NCBI GenBank assembly: GCA_008692225.1
Contig: VICG01000018.1
Coordinates: 124,001 to 188,000, forward strand
DNA length: 64,000 nucleotides
From: Monilinia fructicola
Lineage: Eukaryota; Ascomycota; Leotiomycetes; Helotiales; Sclerotiniaceae
Reading direction: 5' to 3'
Positions within the stretch are counted from its first letter, which is position 1. Each line of letters opens with the position of its first letter. A model generated the notes under the pieces. It had not been told where the DNA came from. It saw nothing but the letters and a program-made list of their open reading frames with translations, and made no database searches. Shown here piece after piece: positions 52,868 through 64,000 of the stretch. Made by a program: the position numbers and the translations under genes.

Positions 52868-53949
52868 CTTTATAACTTTTTTGATAATGTTTAAGATTAT
52901 TTTAAAACAATCTAAATTTAAATTAAGAACTTTTTAAAATAGCTTAAACTAATTCAATATAATTTGAAATAGCTTAAAATAATTTAAAATGGTGTTAAAA
53001 CTTACTCGAATCAGTATTAATATCATTTTGAGCCATTCTAAAAAATGGTATTAAATCAGTATTGTTATATATACTTAATAACCCATTAACCGTTTTAAAA
53101 ACAGTATTAAGATATTTTAAGATATCTTAAAAAAATGTTAAATTTAAGGTTTTAAAAATGGTTTTTTTTTCACTTTTTTTTGAAAAGAAATAAAAAGAGT
53201 TATTATAAGTATCAATATTATTATTTTCATTTTTTTTTTTCTTAAAAAGATCATTTTAACCATTCAACTAAATAATTAATCCAATAATTACTAATTCTTT
53301 CAATTCTTATATATTATTATAATTAATTAGATTATGATTTTCATATAGTATTAAGATAATCTTAATACAATTTTAAATATAATCTTCAATTATTAAATAT
53401 TTTAAGCTATTTTAAGATATCTTAAAAAATATTATTAATACGAGCTTTGAGTACGGCCGCTTGGGCCGGCCAATGATATAACTTGCTTAAAGCTTGTTGA
53501 TATTATACAATAACAGCCTTTTATAATCTTCCTTATAACTTATTCTGCAAAGCTTATATAATATCTATTTATTCTTTAACAACCAAAGATCTTATAAACT
53601 TGAAAATTATATATTTAAGAAATATGTAATCTATAAAATATAATTATTTACTTTAATATTATTTTATATATTATTCTAATTTATAATATTATTAAAATGT
53701 AAATATATACTTTTGTTTAAGTTTCTATATTCCCGTATAAATGTTACATACCTATAGTTTTTTTTGAACCAATCAACTTTCAATTAATGAAACGTTTTAG
53801 AATATGTAACTTATAGATATTTTATCGATTTAAGCTATTTTAAGATTAGCTTATATTAGCTTAATATTATCTTTAAATACTAAAATAACTTAAAACCATT
53901 TTAAGAACGTTTTAATATAGTATTAAATATATTCAATTGTGCCATTAAG
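52868..53949 (+). mobile_element. MITE family B containing element C
   Basis: Starts CTTTATAACTTTTTTGATAA and ends TTGTGCCATTAAG. It is interrupted by element C at 53443-53818; without C the length is about 706 bp. Confidence 0.85.
53443..53818 (-). mobile_element. Element C, copy 2
   Basis: A 376-bp inverse copy of 7173-7540, with the same GC-rich tip (GTACGGCCGCTTGGGCCGGC) at the left here and ACTTATAGAT at the right. It is inserted in B between ATTAATA and TATTTTATCG, apparently between A and T without a long duplication. A 6-bp ACCTAT insertion at about 53750 is absent from copy 1. Confidence 0.78.
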
Positions 53950-54066
53950 TAGTATTTCAAAAAATCACAATATATAGTTTAATATTCATATAGAAATGAT
54001 GTATAAAATTAAATCTTTGAATATATTTTAGCAAAAATGATTTAAAACAATTTATAGGTATAGATA

Positions 54067-54727
54067 CTTAGTGGCGCAACTGAATATATTCAACACTTTA
54101 TTGAAATATTCTTAAAATGATTTTAAGATATCTTAGTATTTTAAGATAATATTAAGCTAATTCAAGTTAATCTTAAAATAGTTTAAATCGATAAAATATA
54201 TTAATATATATTAAAATAACTTCAAATATCTTAAGATGATTTGATAATTAAAGATTATATTAAAACTGGATTAAGATTATCTTAATATTGTATTTAAATC
54301 ATAACCTAATTAATCATTATAATATATAAGAATTTGAAAAATTGATTATCGAATTATTATTAGTTATTTAGCTAAGTGATTAAAATAATCTATTCAAAAA
54401 AAAGAAAATAATATTAATCATAACCTTTTTCATTTTTATTAAAAAAAGTGGGTAAATCCATTTTAAAAACCTTAAATTTTCCTTTTTTTGAAATATTTTA
54501 AAATATCTCGAAAATTCAACACTGTTCCAAAACGGTTAATGAATTATTGCGACAATTCCCATTTGATACCATTTCAAGATTAATTTAAAATATTGTGAAT
54601 ACCGATTTAAATAGGTTTTACTACATTTTTACCTATTGTAATTTTTTTTAAGCTATTTTACATCTTTCTTAATTCAGATTAAGAATATGTTAATATAATC
54701 TTAAATATCATCAAAAAAACCATAAAG
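54067..54727 (-). mobile_element. MITE family B inside A
   Basis: A 661-bp reverse copy from CTTAGTGGCGCAACTGAATA to CCATAAAG, splitting the A element. Confidence 0.9.
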
Positions 54728-55220
54728 TATCTATAAAATCGATTGATCTAAATAGAATTAATAAAGTATTGGAATTGTGTATATTAGTATCTATTCAATA
54801 AATAAATCAAAAATCATGATTTCTGTACCTAATATCCAAAATTTCATTATTAAAATTTGAAAATCTTATCTATCAAACATGAATTACAAATCATAATACA
54901 TTATTGAAGTAATAAAGCTTATTAATATTAACTTTCAAATTTTATAGAAATTTTAGATTATTCTTAGTTATTTCTGTTTGATAAATATTAACTATATATT
55001 GTAGAAAAATTACAGTTCTATATCTAAATTATATACAAATTTAAAATTAAAAGTTATAATTTTTTTTAATCTTTTATTACTCTTTGTAAAAAAATCGCAA
55101 AAATTTAAGAATTCGAAATTTATTAATTGTTCTTTGAGTTATTATTACCTTACATTAACCATTCTCAATGTAGAATGTTAGTCAAACAAGGGAGCAACAA
55201 AAAGTATAGTAAGCAACTTA

Positions 55221-55586
55221 AGTGCCCTACGCTACTTCTCGCCACTCCCTCCATTTGGCCAACATTTCATACCTAAAATAGCAATTTTAATGTAGGAATA
55301 ACTTTATAAAAAACGAATATATATTTTTGAAATTACTATAATTAAAGCTTTAATATATAATGATTAATGAATTTTCAACATTTTGAATTTTTATGATTTT
55401 TTTTATAATAAATAATAAAAGATTATAGAAAATTAGAACTTTCAATTTTAAATTTATATAGAAATCATATACAAAATTGAAACTTTAAAAAAAATATTTA
55501 TAACTTTTAAAGAGATAATAAAAAATAATCTACAAGTTTTTATAGATTTTCTCAATCAATATATATTAAATAAATTAATCAAGATA
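55221..55586. mobile_element. MITE family A, left fragment
   Basis: Starts AGTGCCCTACGCTACTTCTC directly after the TA that ends the previous A element. It runs about 366 bp into the left arm and stops where a B element begins. No right end was found beyond that B. Confidence 0.8.
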
Positions 55587-56417
<831 letters not shown>

Positions 56418-57418
56418 TAATATAAAACTGCTTTTAATTATATTTAAATATCCTCAAAGCATTTTTAATAGCATTTATTATAAATTTATCAATCAACAAA
56501 TTATGATTTTAATCAAAAAAGATAAAAAATTAAAGATCCATTTTGAATTTTTTTGTCAAATTTTTTTATAATCTATTTAAAAAAGAAGAATAACTTAAAA
56601 TTTTAATAAATTTATAAAATCTAGGATTTACAAAAGTTATATAAAAGTGTTTTCCTAATTCAATATTTTTATTATTTTAAGAATAATATAATAAATATTA
56701 TAAAGTAAATAAAGTTATAAAAAGCAGTTGTTTTAAAGTGAAAGTACGAAGATATACAAATATCATTATTATGGAATGTTGTGTAGACTTATAAAACAAA
56801 GGAGCTATATATCAACTAGAAAGAAACAATGAATACCCCAAAAGGCATATAAATAAACTTGAATTTTAACACCTATAATAATATTGTTATTATAGTAAAC
56901 TTAGTGTTATGTCATTACAAACTTAAAACTTTAATATTATATTATCGTTGTAATCTTTATATAATTATTAATCTTAAAAACTATCATTTTCTTAAGATTT
57001 TATAGTATAATACCTATACCCATATTTTCAATAAAACTAAACCCTATAATATTATTTTAATCGAAGCTAAATCTAATGATATTCAAGTTGTTTTATTGAT
57101 TTTAATATAATACTTATTAAATTATAGGTATTATTCATTAGAGTTAAAATAAAAATAGGGATTAAAGAAAGCGAAAATTCTTCGAAAAAGTGAATCATAT
57201 AATTTGCCCAAATCTCTCTATAAATTGTTATTAGACTAGTAGATATTCTATATTATAAGCATTACCTATAATGATATATCGATATGAATATTATATTCTT
57301 TCTATTTAATAAAAGGTTTTGTTTATATACAAAATACGTTGAATAAGGAATCTCAAATGCATTGATATCTTGGATATATAGATTCCTTTATGTTTTCGAT
57401 TTCTTTAATTTGTTAATA
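56418..57418. other. A+T-rich stretch, nothing recognised
   Basis: No gene or terminal repeat identified. Several ACCTATA/TATAGGT motifs are present (56873, 57012, 57125 and 57263). Confidence 0.45.
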
Positions 57419-57420
57419 TA

Positions 57421-58749
57421 AGAGTTACGGCCATAGCTTATTGCACACCTTAAGCGAGATCTACCAACCATTCATTTTTCGATATATATATTTCAAAACT
57501 CCATTATAAGTTTATTGTTTAATATTCTTTTTCAAATTTAAAATAATGATTCTTTTTAAAGATGAAAAAAATTAATATAAATATAAATAAAATTGGAAAA
57601 TCTTTTGTTACTTGGTATTTTAATATACTTTGAGTATATAATTGTAAAAGTTTCTAATCATAAATCCAAAAAAAATTAATATTTAACATTCCTTAATTAA
57701 AAGTATTTTTAAATTTAGATTTGAATAAAAAATGGTATCTATATATAAAAAAGGTTTATCAATATTTTTTAACATTAATTAAAGGGCTTTATTAAGATAT
57801 AAAGAATATAATCAATTCCAATAATTAAATTAAAAGAACAATAATTTATAAATAAATCAAAAACGTTTTTTAATTTAAATTTTTATTATATATAATTTGA
57901 TAAAGATTATATTGATATAGTTTTCAATAATATATAATATGTTTTAGACCTTTTATTTTAAGAATGCAAAAAAAAATATGGATTTTGTAAATTTCTATTA
58001 TTAATAAAGGATTAACGATATTTTTATCTCTTTTGAGGAAAGGAGAAATCAAAGAAAGGTTATATAATCAAATAAAAGCATTTTTTTAAAAAAAAAACAG
58101 GATTGAGGTGATTAAAACGAATTAAAAAGAAAGATTATCTTAATTATATTAAATTTATATATAAATTCAAAGTAGTCTTAATTATATTATAAAAATTTAT
58201 TATTTAAATTATATATCTCTATTAATATTCTGAAAAAGAATAAGAATACCTATAATAAAAATATTATATTAGATATATATTCTAATTAAATCCTCAATTT
58301 AATAATATTTTTAATATTTGATAAAGTAAAATCTGAATTTATTTTTATAGACAATAAAACAAAAATACATCTAAGGTATATTTATACAACTTAATTAAAT
58401 CATTTTATACAAAGTATCAATTAACTTCTTTTTTTCTAGATTTTAGTTTTATTAAGAAAATATAGTAGCCTTCAAAAAATTGTTATTTATACCTATTTCC
58501 ATTAAGAAATTAAAGCAAAAATTATAAGCATTGTAGAACAAGATAGATTCTTTAGATTATAAATTACCTTTATATATTAGGAAATCAATTTACAAATTAA
58601 AGAATTCGATTCTAATAAAAAGATTAATTATAGGTATTATTTATCAATATATAGCTTTAATTCTTAAAAAAAATTATTGATATATAGTTAAATTTCGAAA
58701 TAAAATGGTTGGAAATGCGAGGTGTACGATAAGCTGTGGCCGCAACTCT
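57421..58749 (+). mobile_element. Mariner-like element F, copy 2
   Basis: A 1329-bp element with TA on both sides (57419-57420 and 58750-58751). Tips are AGAGTTACGGCCATAGCTTA and the inverse of AGAGTTGCGGCCACAGCTTA. It is opposite in orientation to copy 1: its right end matches copy 1's left end. It is more heavily decayed. Confidence 0.87.
57554..58450 (+). pseudogene. Tc1/mariner transposase relic (F copy 2)
   Basis: Shares NININKIG near the start with copy 1 (NMNINKIG), and the LNYIKFIYKFKVVLIIL segment near 58140-58190 corresponds to FNYIKSIYRLEKVLIII in copy 1. Catalytic motifs are obscured by stops and frameshifts. Non-functional. Confidence 0.65.
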
Positions 58750-58923
58750 TATTAAATGTATTGATATATTAAATATATTAATATATTGAATTTAGTATTG
58801 ATCTGAATACTTAGTGGCGCAATTGAATATATTGAACAGTATATTAAAACGTTCTTAAAATGGTTTTAAGCTGTTTAAGTATTTTAAAATCATATTAAGT
58901 TAATTTAAGCAAATCTTAAAATA

Positions 58924-60183
58924 CTTTATAGCTCTTTCGATAATGTTTAAGATCATATTCAAATATTCTTAATTTAAATTAAAAACGTTTTAGAATAGCT
59001 TAAAATGATTTAATATGATTTGAAATATATTGAAATAGCTTAAAATAGCTTCAAATAGCTTAAAACATAATTAAACCTTATTCGAATTAGTATTAATATT
59101 ATTTTAAGCTAATCTTAAAATGGTGTTGAATCAGCATTATTGTAATAACTTACTAATCGTTTTAAAACAGTATTAAGATATCTTAAAAAATAAAGTTTTA
59201 AAAGTGAATTTGCTTTATTTTTTTTTTTTAAAAAAAATAAGAAAATTTATTATTAACATTATGAATATTACAGTAAATTACTTCTATGCTATGAAAAATC
59301 GAAAAAATTACTTTTATACTACAAAAATCGAAGTGATTTTATTATAATACTATATAAAATCTAGCTTTTTAAAATAGAATCTGAATTAGATTCTATTTGA
59401 AAACTATAGAATTTAGGGTTTTATAATAGATTTTTTATATTAACAAATTAGTAATTATATTATTTCGAAATAGAAGGGCTGGAATGATATAGCCAGAATG
59501 GAAGGGCTAGAATGGAAGGGCTAAAATAAAATAGCCGAAATGGTTGATCATCTTTAAAATGGCTGAATGATTGAAATAATTAAGCTTTCGAATGTAAAAC
59601 AGAAAATCGGAGCTTTTTTGCTTATTCATAATCAATCAATGAAAATATTAGATTTTGAAAATTTATAATTCATTATTTAGATTTTATACTTTTTAAATAT
59701 AAATTCTAATTTAAATTCTATTTAAAAAATATAGAATTAATATAGCATTATAATAAAATAAGTTTGATTTTTGTAGTATAAGAGTGATTATTTCGACTTT
59801 TTATGGTATGAGAGTAATTTATCGTTAATATGATTATTTTGATTATTTCTTTTTTCTTAGATAGATTATTTTAACTATTTAACTGAATAACTAATAATAA
59901 TTTAAAAACTAATTTTCTGAATTTATATTCATAATAACTAATTCAATTATGGTTTTAGTACGATAATAATATAATTTTAACATAGTTTTGATATAACCTT
60001 CAATTATTAAATTATCTTAAATGATTTTACAATATCTTAAAATATCTTAAAATATTTTATCGATTTAACCTATTTTAAGATTAATTTTAATTAACTTAAT
60101 ATTATCTTAAAATACTAAAATAGCTTAAACTATTTTAAGAACGTTTTAATATAGTGTTAAATATATTCAATTGCGCCACTAAG
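58924..60183 (+). mobile_element. MITE family B nested in B and containing D
   Basis: Starts CTTTATAGCTCTTTCGATAA and ends TTGCGCCACTAAG. Element D (59274-59821) lies inside it. Without D it is about 712 bp. Confidence 0.88.
59274..59821. mobile_element. Element D, complete copy
   Basis: A 548-bp unit starting TAAATTACTTCTATGCTATG and ending GGTATGAGAGTAATTTA. Inverted termini extend inward through a TACTACAAAAATCGAAGTG-like block. The centre holds short 14-bp type repeats (AAGGGCTAGAATGG). The insertion in B is clear, but the target duplication is not resolved. Confidence 0.78.
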
Positions 60184-60809
60184 TAGCTTCAATCGATAAA
60201 ATATATTAATATATTTTAAAATATTTTAAAAAAGCTTAAGATAATTTAATAATTGAAGATTATATTCAACCTGTATTAAGATTATATTAGTACCGTCTTA
60301 AAATCATAATTCAATTAATTATAATAACATATAGGAATTTGAAAAATTACTAATCATCAAATTATTATTGGTTATCTAGCCAAATAGTTAAAATGATTTG
60401 TTGAAGAAAAAAAAATAATAAAAATAATAATATTATAGGTAATAATAACTTTTTTAATTTTTTCAATTTTTTTAATTTTTTTTTTTTAAGAAGAAAGTGA
60501 GAAAAATCCACTTTATAAACCTTAAATTCAATTTTTTTAAGATATTTTAAAATATTTTAATATTATCTCAAAACGATTAATAAGTTATTACAATAATATT
60601 GATTTAATATAATTTTAAGATTAGCTTAAAATAATATTAATATTAATTCAAATAAGTTTTAACTATGTTTTAAGCTATTTTAAACTGTGTTAAACTATTT
60701 TAAGTTATTTTAAATTATATTAAATTATTTCAAGCTATTTTAAAACATTCTTAATTTAGATTAAGAATATTTTAATATGATATTAAATATTATTAAAACA
60801 GCTATAAAG

Positions 60810-61861
60810 TACCTATATAGTGGTATATCGAATAGAGTGGTTAAAAGAAGATAATTAAAGATAAAAAGCAAGTTATGGCTAAAGTGATACTTTTTCAAAT
60901 AAATAGTTTTCATATAATTTAAGCTATAAATTAGTAACCTATATTTTGAATAAATGGTTTGCCTAATTGAGTTTTGTTTCAAGCGATATTTTGAATCATT
61001 GTTTAAAAAAGGTTTTATCCCCTTAAAAAGTTTTCACTCTTTTAATTCTATAGAGGTAGGTACTTTCCTTTTTCAATTTAAACAACTTGAACTTAAAATT
61101 CGAAAACTATTACAATTAAATCTAAAAATATAATTATCTTCAATCAAATTAGAAGTATAACGTTATAGCTTTAAATGCTAGAAAATAATAATATTGAAAA
61201 CGAGAAATCATTTAAGGATTATAATTAAGATTTAATAGAAAAGATTAATTTAATATTAATATAATGATATTTTCAATAGAAAGTAAAATATCTGATCTTA
61301 TTATAGGAACCATTTATATCTTGTGTTGCGCAGTGTATTTACAAAAACACTTTTAAAAGAGTTCTAAAGATTGTAACTCAAAATTTTATATATTTTTCTA
61401 CTAAACTTGCTTAAAATTAGAATAATATTCAAAATAATTTTAATATACAAGAATTATCTTTTTTTATAAAATTTAGAAAATTATAAGTTCATTAAAATAC
61501 TGATGATATTATAACTTTTTTAATAATCTTAGTAAAGTTTTTGAAAAATATTATTACTAATTGAAACTTGATAATACAATTGCATCCATTACAACATTTT
61601 ATAATAAAAATATCATTCTACTTTTGCCTCAAAATAATTCCTTTTTGTAGTCTTAATTATCTTATAATATTAATTTTATTGTTTTGACAATAATGATCGT
61701 ATTGAATAATGAAAACATTTTCAAATAATTTTCATTAATTTTAGATTTTATAAACTTATTAAAGGTTTAATTATGATTGATTTTTATATAATAAATCATA
61801 AAGAAATGATATAAAAAAAGATTTTAAATGAATCTCTAGTTTTTTTCTCTTTTATAATATA
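60810..61861. other. A+T-rich stretch, nothing recognised
   Basis: A 73-codon minus-strand frame (60761-60982) overlaps a B terminus and has random-frame composition. No gene supported. Confidence 0.45.
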
Positions 61862-62575
61862 CTTTATGGCTTTTTTAATAATATTTAAGATTAAATTAAG
61901 ATATTCTTACCTATAATTTAGATTAAGAATATCTTAAAAATAATCTAAAATAGCTTAAAATAGCTTAAAATAGCTTAAAACCTAATTAAAACCTTTTTAA
62001 ATCGATATTAATAGTATTTTAAATTAATCTTAAAATGATATTAAATTTATATTATTATAATAACTCATTAATCGTCTTAAGATAATATTAAGACATTTTG
62101 AAATATTTTACAAAAATTGAAATTAAGGTTTTAAAAGTGTACTTCACTTACTTTTTTACTTAAAAAAAAATCCTATTATTATTATCATTATTATTTTTTC
62201 CTTAAAGAGATCGTCCCACCACTCGGCTAAAACTACCTATAAGTAACTAACCGTAATTCTCGAACAACGATTTTTTGAATTCTATAATATTATAATGGAT
62301 AACTATATTAAAGTTTTAACACTATATTAATATCATCTTTATAGTGCTTTAATATTATCTTAAATGATTCAGTTATTTAAAGCCAGTTTAAGATATAGCA
62401 ATATATCATTAAACATCTCAATGTTTCTTAGGATACTTTATGTATTTGATCTATTTTAAGATTAGTTCAAAATTAGTTCAAAATTAGCTTTAAATTATCT
62501 TAACATATTGAAATATTTTAAACTCATTCTAGGAACGTTTCAAAATAGTGTAAAAATATCAGTTGCGCTTTTATG
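61862..62575 (+). mobile_element. MITE family B
   Basis: Starts CTTTATGGCTTTTTTAATAA and ends at a decayed AGTTGCGCTTTTATG. A CCTATA insertion lies inside ATTCTTA|ATTTAGATT at about 61911. Confidence 0.83.
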
Positions 62576-63244
62576 TACTAGTATCTATGAATACTTATCT
62601 AAACTTGATTATATTATTAAATAGATAGGAGTTTTTTATATACTTCATGCTTTATTTAATTCTATGTGTTCAAGCGGATCTTACAAAAGCTATACGCAGA
62701 TATACAACTCACAATTATTCAACCAAACCTTGGTATTCTCCTACATACCTACCTATAGTAATTATTTTTGAGTATTAGTATCCTGATTTATACTTGCGAT
62801 AAAACCTTCAAAATATAACTATAGGTAAGTTTTCAATGAATGGTAATAGAATAAAATTTAAAAATACAAACAAAAAAATCAAAAACAAAGGCCCTCTTGG
62901 AAACCAAATAACTTAATAAATATTATAGTCAAACTCATCAATTTATACCAAAAAAAGAACTACTGATGTATATATTGTATTTTGAAATTTTAAAATCATT
63001 TTCAACTTCAAAGAAATATAGAAATAATATTGAAAATTTAGGGAAATTGAGCAGGTTTTTAAGATCAAGTTCGCTTATTTAGATTGTATAACTAGGAAGC
63101 ATAGGTACCTAGTACCTTATCATTTCATCAAGATCCCAAATAATTTTTTTATATAAGTATATACCTATATAAATACTATAATTCAGTTAATATAGGTATC
63201 AAACAATACAAAAACAATTTGATAAAACTTTTAGGAATATATTA
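62576..63244. other. A+T-rich stretch, somewhat less decayed
   Basis: Slightly richer in C and G than the surroundings, with repeated TACCTA/TAGGTA motifs (62746-62757, 62821, 63101-63116, 63161 and 63193). No gene recognised. Confidence 0.45.
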
Positions 63245-63708
63245 CTTTATGGGTTTTTGACATATTTTAAGATTATATCAAAATCTCGTTTATGTCAATG
63301 AATAATATCTTACAATAGCTTAAATTGCTCAAAATGATCTAATCGTACTTTAAACCTTATTAGAACCTATTCGAAACTGTATCCATACCACTTTAAACCA
63401 TTTTTTCATTAATTTTAAGATCAAATTAAATCTGAATTTGCACAATATAGGTACATAATAAATTGTATAGGTATTGAAACAGCTTTTGAATAGTATTGAA
63501 TTATTTTGAAACATTTCGAAATATTTCGAGATGATTTCAAGTTCAAAGTTTCAAAAGTGAGTTCGATCCAATCGTTTTGAAAGAATTGAATCTACAAATT
63601 TATATCTTCTCGTTGTTATTATTGTCTTCAATTGCTTTTGCTCAAATTAATTATTTCAACCATTCGGCTTAAAGATTAAAATTAGTTTCCAATAAGAAAT
63701 TTTTAAAT
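63245..63708 (+). mobile_element. MITE family B, left part
   Basis: Starts CTTTATGGGTTTTTGACATA and follows B through TTCAACCATTCGGCTTAAAG. It then meets a reverse B that presumably interrupts it; its right half would lie beyond the window. Confidence 0.72.
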
Positions 63709-63709
63709 A

Positions 63710-64000
63710 CTTAGTGGCGCAATTGAATATATTTAACACTATATTAAAACGTTCTTAAAATGGTTTTAAGCTATTTTAGTATTCTAAGATAATATTAAGC
63801 TAATTTAAGCTAATCTTAAAATAGCTTAAATCGATAAAATATATTAATATATTTTAAGATATCTTGAAATAGCTTAAGATAATTTAATAATTGAAGATTA
63901 TGTTAAAACCGTGTTGAGATTATATTAATACCGTATTAAAATCATAATTTAATTAATTATAATAATATATAAGAATTTAAAAATTTAACTATCAAATCAT
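63710..64000 (-). mobile_element. MITE family B, runs off the window end
   Basis: Starts CTTAGTGGCGCAATTGAATA and matches B closely up to the last base. It is one of the least decayed copies. Confidence 0.9.

Larger units (their letters stand above)
52628..55218. mobile_element. MITE family A split by two B elements
   Basis: Three pieces, 52628-52866, 53950-54066 and 54728-55218, together give about 847 bp, the normal A length. The decayed tips are AATCACTTATTTTACTTTTC and AAGTATAGTAAGCAACT. TA flanks both ends (52626-52627 and 55219-55220). The interruptions are B elements at 52868-53949 and 54067-54727. Confidence 0.8.
58810..60809 (-). mobile_element. MITE family B, outer copy
   Basis: Starts CTTAGTGGCGCAATTGAATA, is interrupted after CTTAAAATA by a forward B (58924-60183), and resumes with TAGCTTCAATCGATAAAATA to GCTATAAAG. 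The uninterrupted B sequence at this point reads CTTAAAATAGCTTAAATCG, so a TA was duplicated. Confidence 0.9.

Noticed and set aside
60761..60982. 73-codon minus-strand frame
   Set aside because: It overlaps a B MITE terminus and has the composition of non-coding A+T-rich DNA.

Overview
The window looks like a gene-poor, extremely A+T-rich block of a filamentous ascomycete nuclear genome. The evidence is one spliced gene with short fungal-type introns (a clean GTATGT donor and TTTCCAG acceptor) and repeats eroded in the way expected from repeat-induced point mutation: Trp codons turned to stops, Asp to Asn, His to Tyr. Short GATGGGATGAGATG-like tracts near 10.5-11.2 kb recall Leotiomycetes (Botrytis/Sclerotinia relatives), but that is only an impression. 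No rRNA or tRNA gene, CRISPR array or bacterial-type operon was seen.

Layout. 0-4.5 kb: a heptamer array, then MITE families A and E. 4.6-7.0 kb: a base-balanced island with the only convincing gene, a four-exon minus-strand gene for a roughly 526-residue membrane-anchored, coiled-coil-like protein of unknown function. 7-11.3 kb: a dispersed repeat (G) carrying elements C and E, a 14-bp/70-bp minisatellite, and a second base-balanced island with no convincing gene. 11.4-19.8 kb: three fold-back A MITEs, a decayed pogo/Fot1-like element that shares their termini, and a solo LTR with a perfect 5-bp target duplication. 22-64 kb: a graveyard dominated by MITE family B, often inserted into itself and into other elements. 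It also holds a Tad1-like LINE (30.4-41.1 kb) with an internal duplication of about 3.5 kb, two decayed 1.33-kb mariner elements (F) in opposite orientation, and a second copy of repeat G.

Nested and duplicated copies allow events to be ordered. B elements insert at TA dinucleotides, shown by B-in-B and B-in-LINE interruptions against an empty paralogous site. The LINE entered a B element with a 10-bp target duplication, was then partly duplicated, and one half was later hit by another B. The most unusual signal is a very short recurrent insertion: TA expanded to TACCTATA (net +6 bp, either orientation) inside elements whose paralogous copies lack it. It is frequent from about 21 kb to the end and scarce before that.

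Repeat names A to G are working labels coined here. Family assignments of the decayed transposases rest on remembered family motifs and on reading frames taken by eye; no search was run.
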